A DNA stretch of 18,098 nt, from the NCBI GenBank assembly GCA_002788475.1, contig PFRK01000046.1:1-18098 (forward strand), given 5' to 3'. A program made the translations under genes and the position numbers. Origin of the DNA: Candidatus Nomurabacteria bacterium CG_4_9_14_0_2_um_filter_32_10. GTDB lineage: Bacteria; Patescibacteriota; Minisyncoccia; Phycocordibacterales; UBA9973. Shown piece by piece: positions 1 to 6,097 of the stretch (positions are counted from its first letter, which is position 1; every line of letters starts with the position of its first letter). The notes under the pieces were generated by a model that was not told the DNA's origin, ran no database searches, and worked only from the letters and a program-made list of their open reading frames with translations.

Positions 1-1298
1 ATAAGGAAAGGGAAATTGCAGGATCAATAGAACACATTATTGAATCATTAAATTGGCTAGGAATCAATTGGGATGAAGGTCCAAATATTGGAGGGCCACA
101 TGCTTCATATTTACAATCAGAAAGATTAGATTTATATAAAAAATACGCACAAATTTTAATTGATAAAGATTTGGCATATCCTGATCCATACACTGAAGAA
201 GAAGTAGGAATATTTCGTGACCAAGCAGAGCTCGCAAAAAAACCATTTTTATATAGAGAACATCGCCCAGAAGTTTTTGATAAATGGGATGCCTGCCCGT
301 CCTCTGGTGGGGCTACGAAACCACTTCGTTTTAAAACTCCTAAAATAAAAAGTTATAAATGGAATGATTTAGTTTATGGAGATCTTTCAGCTGGACCTGA
401 AGCACTCGATGATTTTATTTTAATAAAAAGTGATGGTTACCCAACATATAATTTCGCACATATTGTAGATGATATTGAGATGGGTGTGACACATGTGATG
501 CGTGGACAAGAATTTATTTCTTCTACTCCTAAATTTTTATCAATTTATGATGCATTAGATATCAAAGCCCCACTTTATGCTACATTGCCACCAATAATGG
601 GTGCAGATGGAAAGAAAAAACTTGGAAAAAGAGATGGCGCGAAGGATGTTTTAGAATATAGAAATGAAGGGTATTTACCTGAAGCTATGATTAATTTCTT
701 AGCTCTTTTGGGCTGGAATCCTGGAGATGAAAGAGACATATTTACTGTAGATGAGCTTATAGAAGCTTTTGATATTTCTCGTATAGGACATTCAGGAGCA
801 CAGATGAATTTAGAAAAATTAGATTGGATAAATAAAGAACACATAAAAAAAATGGGTTTTGAAGAATTAAAGAAAAATATTTTTGAATATCTTCCAGATG
901 AATTAAAAATAGAAAAATTAGTTCCGATTATCACAGAAAGAATTTCTAAGTGGGGTGACATAAAAAATATGATAGAAGCAGGGGAGTTGGATTTCTTTTA
1001 TAAAATACCAGTATATCAAAAAGAAAAATTAATTTATAAAAATACAACACAAGAAAAGATTTTTGAAAATATAAAACTTGCGATAGATACATTAGGTGGA
1101 TTAGATGAAAAAGATTTTACAGTTTTAAATATAAAAAATATCTTAATGGAAATTGCAAATGGATTAGAAAGTAGGGGAGAGTTATTACATCCTGTCCGAT
1201 ATGCTCTTTCAGGACTTGATAAATCTCCAGATCCATTCGTGATTGCAGAAGTTTTAGGAAAAAATGAAACATTATCAAGATTACAAAAAGCAATTTAA
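1..1298 (+). CDS. gltX: Glutamyl-tRNA synthetase, 5'-truncated by window edge
   Basis: GluRS charges tRNA-Glu with glutamate in the cytoplasm. The frame is open from base 3 and continues past a TTG at 171, so the visible part is 431 codons; the N-terminal HIGH region lies before the window. Class I signs: WLGINWDEGP and SYLQSERLDLYKKYA near the start, then KSDGYPTYNFAHIVDD, GVTHVMRGQEFISSTPK, and a KMSKS-type loop written KLGKRDGA (621-644). From memory, the KLGKR form is common in Parcubacteria GluRS. The C-terminal anticodon-binding helical part is present and ends in LSRLQKAI. A GC-rich stretch at 291-316 encodes ACPSSGGAT, where I would expect a short WDGTKPLRFK link; it may be an insertion. 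A discriminating versus non-discriminating role (Glu only, or also tRNA-Gln) cannot be decided here. The next gene overlaps its 3' end by 35 bases. Confidence 0.97.
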   Translation, partial: KEREIAGSIEHIIESLNWLGINWDEGPNIGGPHASYLQSERLDLYKKYAQILIDKDLAYPDPYTEEEVGIFRDQAELAKKPFLYREHRPEVFDKWDACPSSGGATKPLRFKTPKIKSYKWNDLVYGDLSAGPEALDDFILIKSDGYPTYNFAHIVDDIEMGVTHVMRGQEFISSTPKFLSIYDALDIKAPLYATLPPIMGADGKKKLGKRDGAKDVLEYRNEGYLPEAMINFLALLGWNPGDERDIFTVDELIEAFDISRIGHSGAQMNLEKLDWINKEHIKKMGFEELKKNIFEYLPDELKIEKLVPIITERISKWGDIKNMIEAGELDFFYKIPVYQKEKLIYKNTTQEKIFENIKLAIDTLGGLDEKDFTVLNIKNILMEIANGLESRGELLHPVRYALSGLDKSPDPFVIAEVLGKNETLSRLQKAI

Positions 1299-2559
1299 AT
1301 TATTTATATTTATTCTCTTAGGAATTTTTATGGTTTTTCCTATTGTTTTTTCTTATGCGCAAACAGTCGGAGAATTAAATGATAAAATAGATCAAAAAAA
1401 TACAGACATAAGTAAATTAGAAGAAGAAATCAAACAATATCAAGCTCAAATTAATGATTTGGGGAAACAAAAAGCTTCTCTAAGTGTTTCTATTAAACAA
1501 CTTGATTTAACTAGAAAAAAATTAGCTACTGATATATCTATATCAACAGCTAAAATAGACAAAACAACTTTAAAGATAAAAGAATTAAGTCTAGAGATAG
1601 GTAGTAAGGAAGATATTATAGTGAATAATATAAATGCTTTATCTTTAGATATAAAAAATATAAACGAACTTGAACAAAATGATGTTGTAGCTATGATGTT
1701 GTCAGAAAATGATTTTACATTAATCTGGAACGATATAGATAATATGGCTACTATCAGTAGAAAAATTATAGAAAAAACAAATGAATTGAGACAAGTTAAA
1801 ACTAACTTAGAAGATACGAGAACCGAGACGACAGATGCCAAAAATGAACTCATAGCACTAAAATCTAAACTCACTGACCAGAAAAAAATTGTAGACCAAA
1901 ACACAAAAGAAAAAAATAAACTCCTATCGCAAACAAAAAATAGCGAATCTAGTTATCAAAAATTATTAAAAGACAGGCTTTTAAAAAAAGAAGCCTTCGA
2001 AGCAGAATTAGAAGCATATGAATCACAATTAAAATTTATTTTAGATCCATCTTCTCTTCCAGGAAAAGGAATTTTATCTTGGCCTCTTGATGATGTATAT
2101 GTAACTCAATTATTTGGTGTAACAAAATATTCTAAGCGTTTATATGCTTCAGGAAGTCATAGTGGAGTCGATTTTAGGGCTTCTGTAGGTACTCCTGTCA
2201 AAGCAGTCGCAGATGGAGTAGTTTTAGGTACTGGAGATACAGATAAAGCTTGCCCTTACGCTTCTTTTGGTAAATTTATATTTATAAAACATAATAATGG
2301 ATTATCAACTACATATGGTCATCTTTCTCTGATAAAAGTTTCAGAAGGAAATAATGTAAAAAGAGGAGATATAATAGGATATTCTGGTAATACAGGACAT
2401 ACAACTGGACCTCACTTACATCTAACAGTATATGCATCTGAAGCTGCTAGAATGGAGACAAGACCAAGTAAAGCTTGTGAAGGACGTTTTTATACAATGC
2501 CAATAGCACCAACAAATGCTTATCTTGATCCTATGTACTATTTGCCTCCGTATAATTAA
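1264..2559 (+). CDS. Secreted coiled-coil M23 (LytM-type) peptidoglycan endopeptidase
   Basis: 431 residues. A short basic start is followed by a hydrophobic stretch (about 12-31) ending in SYAQ, a likely signal peptide or anchor. Residues about 33-255 are rich in K, E, L, Q and S and form a long predicted coiled coil, as in EnvC/NlpD-like proteins. The M23 domain (about 270-425) has the expected zinc ligands H299 and D303 (HSGVD) and H386 (HLH), with H353 (TYGH) and H384 as the other active-site histidines. The enzyme should therefore be active and cut peptide cross-links outside the membrane. Two cysteines (in KACPYA and KACEGR) could form a disulfide. The ATG at 1264 is preceded by AGGA at 1256-1259 and lies inside the end of gltX, so translational coupling is likely. 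A role in daughter-cell separation is inferred from the coiled-coil/M23 layout. Confidence 0.9.
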   Translation: MKHYQDYKKQFKLFIFILLGIFMVFPIVFSYAQTVGELNDKIDQKNTDISKLEEEIKQYQAQINDLGKQKASLSVSIKQLDLTRKKLATDISISTAKIDKTTLKIKELSLEIGSKEDIIVNNINALSLDIKNINELEQNDVVAMMLSENDFTLIWNDIDNMATISRKIIEKTNELRQVKTNLEDTRTETTDAKNELIALKSKLTDQKKIVDQNTKEKNKLLSQTKNSESSYQKLLKDRLLKKEAFEAELEAYESQLKFILDPSSLPGKGILSWPLDDVYVTQLFGVTKYSKRLYASGSHSGVDFRASVGTPVKAVADGVVLGTGDTDKACPYASFGKFIFIKHNNGLSTTYGHLSLIKVSEGNNVKRGDIIGYSGNTGHTTGPHLHLTVYASEAARMETRPSKACEGRFYTMPIAPTNAYLDPMYYLPPYN

Positions 2560-2574
2560 AACTAACAGTTTGTA

Positions 2575-2604
2575 TTGCTTAAGATATATATAAAATGGTA
2601 AAAT
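2575..2604 (+). promoter_or_regulatory. Predicted extended -10 promoter, leaderless start
   Basis: TTGCTT (2575-2580), 18 bases, then TGG-TAAAAT (2596-2604), a TG-N extended -10 element. The hexamer ends 6 bases before the ATG at 2611, so transcription would begin at or next to the start codon. There is no Shine-Dalgarno in the gap. Confidence 0.45.
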
Positions 2605-2610
2605 TAAGTT

Positions 2611-2769
2611 ATGTTTAATAATATAAAAAATCAACAAGAAAGTGGACCTGCATCAACACAAGGTGGGTTCTTAAAATTAATAATTTTTATTATCGTTGCT
2701 TTATTTTTGATGAAATATTTTGATATTTCTCTATCTGATATTATCGATTGGATTAAAAATATTTTTTAA
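2611..2769 (+). CDS. Small single-pass membrane protein (52 aa)
   Basis: A complete 52-codon frame with ATG at 2611 and TAA at 2767-2769. The first 20 residues are polar (NNIKNQQESGPASTQGG). They are followed by one membrane helix (about 21-37, LKLIIFIIVALFLMKYF) and a short amphipathic tail (ISLSDIIDWIKNIF). It has its own predicted promoter and lies 7 bases before the next small membrane protein gene, so the two are probably cotranscribed. I recall similar short proteins in Parcubacteria genomes but no function. No enzymatic motif is visible. A small membrane-embedded partner of an envelope complex is possible but unproven. Confidence 0.6.
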   Translation: MFNNIKNQQESGPASTQGGFLKLIIFIIVALFLMKYFDISLSDIIDWIKNIF

Positions 2770-2776
2770 TATTAAA

Positions 2777-3100
2777 ATGATAAGTTTTAATGAAAGAAAA
2801 AGAGGAATAAGTATAATAGGAGTTTTATTATTGGGATTTATTCTTATTTTAGTGCTTAGTTATTTTAAAATAAGTGTCAAATCAATAGTAGAAAGTCCTG
2901 AAGCACAAGAGAATATAGAATATGTCGGGGGAGGTACTAGAAATTTGTGGAATGATTATCTTAAAAAACCGGCATTATATTTTTGGAATGATATTTTTAT
3001 AAATATTTTTTGGAAATCTTTTATTAATAATATGGAACGCATCAGAGATGGTAAACCAACGGATTACGAGCTAGCTGCTCCATCTCTTGATAGGGAATAG
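2777..3100 (+). CDS. Conserved membrane-anchored protein of unknown function (107 aa)
   Basis: I chose the ATG at 2777 (MISFNERKRG) over an in-frame TTG at 2720, which would overlap the 52-aa gene. The protein has a basic N-terminus, one membrane helix (about 11-29, SIIGVLLLGFILILVLSYF), and an external part of about 75 residues with SVKSIVESPEAQENIEYV, then NLWNDYLKKPALYFWNDIF. The pattern KRGISIIG...SYF.IS.KS.VESP is familiar from hypothetical proteins of Parcubacteria. There are no catalytic motifs. It follows the 52-aa gene and the M23 peptidase on the same strand, so an envelope role is a reasonable but unproven guess. It ends facing the minus-strand gene at 3184. Confidence 0.7.
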   Translation: MISFNERKRGISIIGVLLLGFILILVLSYFKISVKSIVESPEAQENIEYVGGGTRNLWNDYLKKPALYFWNDIFINIFWKSFINNMERIRDGKPTDYELAAPSLDRE

Positions 3101-3132
3101 TTTTTTTGTTTATATATCTAGATTGATATCAC

Positions 3133-3182
3133 GTCGCACAATATATCTTTGCGACATACGTATAGTCGTATATAGTATTGTG
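3133..3182. other. Nested inverted repeats between two convergent genes
   Basis: This 83-base gap between convergent genes holds three competing dyads. GTCGCA (3133-3138) pairs with TGCGAC (3150-3155). CACAATA (3137-3143) pairs with TATTGTG (3176-3182). ATACG (3156-3160) pairs with CGTAT (3167-3171). The first two overlap and exclude each other. It could act as a bidirectional terminator, but neither strand has a clear U-tract directly after a stem. Confidence 0.35.
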
Positions 3183-3183
3183 T

Positions 3184-3585
3184 CTACTTACAAGAGCCAG
3201 AAAGCTCATAACCAGCTTTCTCTGCTTCTAAAGAAGTCATAAAATAAACTCTATTTTCTTGTTTGATAGTTTTTCCAGCCGAACAACTTACAGAATAATA
3301 TTTACTTCCCCTATTTGAAGCAAAGAAATTCCCTGAAGTTGATTTTTCAGATTTTTGTAAAGTATTTGAATTTAAAGACAAATCAGACAAATTTATATTT
3401 TTAGCTTCTAAAGAACCTACAACATTGGCTTCTTGGCCTTCATATTCTATTTTTAAACCACCATTTGGGCTATTTTTTGATAATCTACCTAATTCAAATG
3501 AGCCCAATCCAACTAAAATAATGATAATGATCACTAAAATATCTTTTCCTTTATCATTCTCCATAAATTGCTTGATTTTTTCCAT
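3184..3585 (-). CDS. Small anchored protein with Ada-like C-terminal Cys domain (133 aa)
   Basis: The N-terminus is charged (MEKIKQFMENDKGKD), followed by one membrane helix (about 16-32, LVIIIIILVGLGSFELG) and a low-complexity linker rich in N, S and L. The C-terminal domain (about 86-133) reads NFFASNRGSKYYSVSC, then KTIKQENRVYFMTSLEAEKAGYELSGSC. It matches the pattern of the small Ada-type metal-binding fold (ASK.G..YY...C......I...N...F.S...A...GY....C) that is often fused to membrane or nuclease proteins. Only two cysteines are present where the four-Cys Ada site would have more, so metal binding is doubtful. The TAG stop is at 3184-3186. It stands alone on the minus strand between two plus-strand units. 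Function unknown. Confidence 0.75.
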   Translation of the reverse strand: MEKIKQFMENDKGKDILVIIIIILVGLGSFELGRLSKNSPNGGLKIEYEGQEANVVGSLEAKNINLSDLSLNSNTLQKSEKSTSGNFFASNRGSKYYSVSCSAGKTIKQENRVYFMTSLEAEKAGYELSGSCK

Positions 3586-3683
3586 ATAATTATATATACT
3601 CTTAATTGTCTTTATTATAAATAATTTTGAAATATTAGTCTACAGTTTTATTTTCTGTTTATTTTTAACTAGAACCTAGAAGC

Positions 3684-3689
3684 TATAAT
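3684..3689 (+). promoter_or_regulatory. Predicted -10 box for rpmA
   Basis: A perfect TATAAT lies 16 bases before the rpmA ATG. No good -35 is seen at the usual distance. It sits inside a short CTAG-type repeat (AACTAGAACCTAGAAGCT, 3667-3684). Confidence 0.4.
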
Positions 3690-3705
3690 CTAATAATTAA
3701 TTCAT

Positions 3706-3978
3706 ATGGCACATAGAAAAGCCGGCGGAACAGCGAAAAATTTAAGAGATTCTAATCCAAAGTATCTTGGTACAAAACTTGCTGATGGTCAAAAGGCTCA
3801 ATCTGGGTCTATAATCATTCGTCAACGTGGTACAGTAATAATGGCTGGTAATAACGTATCTATGGGTAAAGATCATACATTATTTGCTTTAAAGCCTGGG
3901 ACAGTCAAATTTGGCTCTAAAAGAAAAACTTCTTTTAACGGTAAAGTTGTTGTAAAAAAGATAGTAAATGTAATCTAA
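3706..3978 (+). CDS. rpmA: 50S ribosomal protein L27 (bL27)
   Basis: 90 residues, full length. L27 lies by the peptidyl transferase centre, where its N-terminal tail contacts tRNA. The start MAHRKAGGTAKNLRDSNPKYLGTK is the canonical L27 N-terminus in directly mature form, without the cleaved extension of Firmicutes. GSIIIRQRGT and GKDHTLFALKPGTVKF are also family signatures. The usual partner rplU (L21) is not next to it. The gene is a lone plus-strand unit with its own -10 box, and it ends at a hairpin shared with rplI on the other strand. Confidence 0.98.
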   Translation: MAHRKAGGTAKNLRDSNPKYLGTKLADGQKAQSGSIIIRQRGTVIMAGNNVSMGKDHTLFALKPGTVKFGSKRKTSFNGKVVVKKIVNVI

Positions 3979-3995
3979 CTTCCCTTCTAGTAAAT

Positions 3996-4025
3996 AAAAA
4001 ATCCCCACAATGATGGAGATTTTTT
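3996..4025. terminator. Bidirectional intrinsic terminator between rpmA and rplI
   Basis: AAAAAATC (3996-4003) pairs with GATTTTTT (4018-4025). After one mismatch, CCA (4005-4007) pairs with TGG (4014-4016), leaving a six-base loop. The A-run on one side and the T-run on the other let it work in both directions, as expected between these convergent genes. Confidence 0.8.
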
Positions 4026-4026
4026 A

Positions 4027-4470
4027 TTATATTTTTTCTACAATAAGTTTAAAAGAAGATTTTTTACCTTTAACTTCAATTGGAATTTCAAACTCCCCTA
4101 TTTCTTTTATTTGTTTTTCTAAGACAATAAACTGTTCACTAATTTGAGCATGATATTCTTTTTCCATAACCTCTACTATCATTTTTTCATGAATTGCAGA
4201 AAAAAGATGACCTTTATCATCTGCTTTTGCTTTAATTGTGATAGTCTTACCTTTTATTTCATCTAAATTTCTTATTAAAAGATCTTCTTGCACTTCCCTT
4301 TCAATTACTATTTCTTTTTTATGTCTTTCAACTTCTGCTATAGCTTTTAGAGTCGCCATTGTAGCCCATTTTTTAGGAAATAAAAAATTTATAGCATAAC
4401 CATCATTTACTTCTTTTATATCATATTTTTTACCAACTCTTGGTACATCTTGTAAAAAAATAACTTTCAT
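4027..4470 (-). CDS. rplI: 50S ribosomal protein L9 (bL9)
   Basis: 147 residues, the usual length. L9 binds 23S rRNA near the L1 stalk and reaches towards the neighbouring ribosome in a polysome. The N-terminal domain reads MKVIFLQDVPRVGKKYDIKEVNDGYAINFLFPKKWA, the family signature. A connecting helix rich in K and E follows (about 41-75), then the C-terminal RNA-binding domain (KGHLFSAI onward). L9 is reported missing from some CPR groups, so its presence carries some taxonomic information. It is the last gene of the minus-strand run after the S41 protease, 76 bases downstream of it. That gap contains a 12-bp inverted repeat ending exactly at the start codon, which may control translation. 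Confidence 0.96.
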   Translation of the reverse strand: MKVIFLQDVPRVGKKYDIKEVNDGYAINFLFPKKWATMATLKAIAEVERHKKEIVIEREVQEDLLIRNLDEIKGKTITIKAKADDKGHLFSAIHEKMIVEVMEKEYHAQISEQFIVLEKQIKEIGEFEIPIEVKGKKSSFKLIVEKI

Positions 4471-4535
4471 CCCGTTAGAAATCTAAATTAATTAATAATC
4501 ACTTTACATCTCCCATCAGTCGAATTTCTAACGGG
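4471..4535 (-). promoter_or_regulatory. Leader hairpin abutting the rplI start codon
   Basis: Read on the minus strand, CCCGTTAGAAAT (4535-4524) is complementary over 12 of 12 bases to ATTTCTAACGGG (4482-4471). The second arm ends at the base before the ATG. A 41-base AT-rich loop separates the arms. Pairing would bury the ACGGG just before the start codon. No U-tract follows, so it is not an intrinsic terminator. It could be a translational switch or a dispersed intergenic repeat. Confidence 0.55.
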
Positions 4536-4546
4536 ATTCATATTTT

Positions 4547-5773
4547 TTATTTTATTGGCCAATTATTTAATAAATCTATTGCTTTATTTAATTGCGGGTC
4601 TTTCTTTTCTTCAAAATCTTTTTTTGTAAATGGCACATCATAATCAGGAATTAATCCTTTTTCTGAAATAGAATTACCATTAGGAGTCAACCATTTAGCT
4701 ACTGTAATCTTCAAAAGAGTATCTGGTGTAACTTTTATGACTTCTTGTACAGAGCCTTTTCCGTAACTTTTTTCTCCAACAAGTAAAGCCCTTTTATAAT
4801 CTTGCATCGCACCAGCAAGAATTTCAGATGCTGAAGCAGAACCACCATTGATTAAAATTACAAATTTTAATTTATCATTGAATGTATTATAACCTTGGCT
4901 TCTATATATTTTTTGTTTTGAATTATTTCCATAATCTTCTATCACAACAGTTTTACCTCCCTCCAAAAACCAACTTGACATACTAACAGCTGCATCTAAA
5001 TATCCTCCAGGATTCCCCCTTAAATCAAGTAACAATTTATTAGCCTCAGATGTAGAAAATTCTTTAAGTGCATTACGAAAAAGTTCTGCTGAATTTGCAG
5101 AAAAACTATAAAGTTTTATTACAAAAATACCATCTTTTTTAATTAATTCTGTATCAAGAGTAGGTATATTGATAGTATCTCGTACTATTTTTATTTCTTT
5201 TGGATCTTTGTCTCCCTCACGAAAGATTGTAAGTGTTACTGTCGTACCTATATCTCCTCTGATCAATCTTATTGCTTCTTCAACACTTAAATCAGAAGTA
5301 ACAGTTTCATCTATTTTAAGAATTTTATCACCAGATTTTATATTAGCTTTATAAGCAGGAGTATCTTTAAGAGGAGCAATTACTGTAAGTACTTTATCTT
5401 TCATACCTATTTCCATACCAACTCCACTAAAATTACCTTGTATATCATCTTCAAACAATTTTGCTTCATCAGGATTAAAAAATACACTATATGGATCATC
5501 TAAAGAATTTATGAGTCCTGAAATGGCTCCATAAATTTTATTTTGATCAGTCACCTTACTAGCATTTGGATACTTTTCATTTATATCATTCCAAACTTTC
5601 CAAAATGGAGAAAAATCGGCATTTGTCTCCACAGCAGTTTCTTTACCTAATATATTAACAACTTTATCTATTTCTGGTCTTTTATTAAATCCTAAAAAGA
5701 CACCCAAACCAAAAAAAATAACTACAAGTAGTATAGTGGCTGCAGCTCGCCTTTTCTTAAAATATTCCAACAT
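4547..5773 (-). CDS. Membrane-anchored C-terminal processing protease (S41 family)
   Basis: 408 residues. A basic start (MLEYFKKRRA) precedes one membrane helix (about 11-29), so the enzyme faces the cell exterior. A cap region follows (INSLDDPYSVFFNPDEAKLFEDDIQGNFSGVGMEI), then a PDZ domain (about 105-195, with KSGDKILKID). The catalytic core has DLRGNPGGYLDAAV, NGGSASASEILAGAMQDY and GEKSYGKGSVQ. By alignment with CtpB the Ser/Lys/Gln triad is S314, K339 and Q343, all present. Such proteases trim or degrade envelope proteins from their C-termini, and in several bacteria control peptidoglycan hydrolases. An M23 hydrolase gene lies nearby. The start has no Shine-Dalgarno and lies 33 bases after the stop of the 82-aa gene. 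Confidence 0.94.
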   Translation of the reverse strand: MLEYFKKRRAAATILLVVIFFGLGVFLGFNKRPEIDKVVNILGKETAVETNADFSPFWKVWNDINEKYPNASKVTDQNKIYGAISGLINSLDDPYSVFFNPDEAKLFEDDIQGNFSGVGMEIGMKDKVLTVIAPLKDTPAYKANIKSGDKILKIDETVTSDLSVEEAIRLIRGDIGTTVTLTIFREGDKDPKEIKIVRDTINIPTLDTELIKKDGIFVIKLYSFSANSAELFRNALKEFSTSEANKLLLDLRGNPGGYLDAAVSMSSWFLEGGKTVVIEDYGNNSKQKIYRSQGYNTFNDKLKFVILINGGSASASEILAGAMQDYKRALLVGEKSYGKGSVQEVIKVTPDTLLKITVAKWLTPNGNSISEKGLIPDYDVPFTKKDFEEKKDPQLNKAIDLLNNWPIK

Positions 5774-5784
5774 AAAATTATATT

Positions 5785-5801
5785 AATTTAGTAACTAAAT
5801 T
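5785..5801. repeat. 17-bp near-perfect palindrome in front of the S41 gene
   Basis: AATTTAGT-A-ACTAAATT is symmetric in 8 bp on each side of one centre base, in the 33-base gap upstream of the protease gene. It has operator-like geometry, but it is AT-rich enough that chance cannot be excluded. Confidence 0.3.
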
Positions 5802-5806
5802 ATTTT

Positions 5807-6055
5807 TTATTTTAAATCAATTTTTTCCTCTGAATTTATTTTATCCTCATTAAAATCACTATTTTCAGAAAAATTATCGAAGTTTTTCTTTTCTGTCTCC
5901 CCTACTTTTAAATTTTTATACAACACATAACTAAAATAAACAAGAACTAAACCTGTAGTAGAAAACAATACATCCTGTAAAGAATCTGGAAAACCTAAAA
6001 ATGGTAATATTATTACCCAAATACTTAATGCAAAAATTATTTTTACTTTACTCAT
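5807..6055 (-). CDS. Small two-helix membrane protein (82 aa)
   Basis: Two predicted membrane helices (about 4-22, VKIIFALSIWVIILPFLGF, and about 30-48, STTGLVLVYFSYVLYKNL) are joined by a short PDSLQDVL turn. A hydrophilic acidic tail rich in N, D, E and K follows (about 52-82). The segment LSIWVIILPFLGFP is familiar from hypothetical proteins of Parcubacteria. No enzymatic motif is seen. It has a strong predicted promoter immediately upstream and leads a unit with the S41 protease and rplI. It may be an accessory membrane partner of the protease, but only the neighbourhood supports that. Confidence 0.75.
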   Translation of the reverse strand: MSKVKIIFALSIWVIILPFLGFPDSLQDVLFSTTGLVLVYFSYVLYKNLKVGETEKKNFDNFSENSDFNEDKINSEEKIDLK

Positions 6056-6061
6056 TTATAT

Positions 6062-6091
6062 ATTATACCTTACAAATATATAAAAATGCAA
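6062..6091 (-). promoter_or_regulatory. Predicted sigma70-type promoter, leaderless
   Basis: On the minus strand TTGCAT (6091-6086), 18 bases, then a perfect TATAAT (6067-6062). The hexamer ends 6 bases before the ATG at 6055, so the mRNA should start at the start codon. It would drive the 82-aa gene, the S41 protease gene and rplI. Confidence 0.55.
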
Positions 6092-6097
6092 ATTTAT

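Noticed and set aside
575..961. Antisense frame opposite gltX (128 codons) and similar long antisense frames over the M23, mrdA, rseP, priA and atp genes
   Set aside because: They lie wholly opposite strongly recognised genes, have no recognisable domains and show the low-complexity S/F/I composition of antisense AT-rich DNA.
171..1298. TTG at 171 as the start of gltX
   Set aside because: The frame stays open upstream to base 3 with clear GluRS sequence (WLGINWDEGP), so 171 is an internal leucine and the gene is cut by the window edge.
2720..2776. TTG at 2720 as the start of the 107-aa membrane protein gene
   Set aside because: It would overlap most of the end of the 52-aa gene and add an unusual second hydrophobic stretch. 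The ATG at 2777 gives the family-like start MISFNERKRG.
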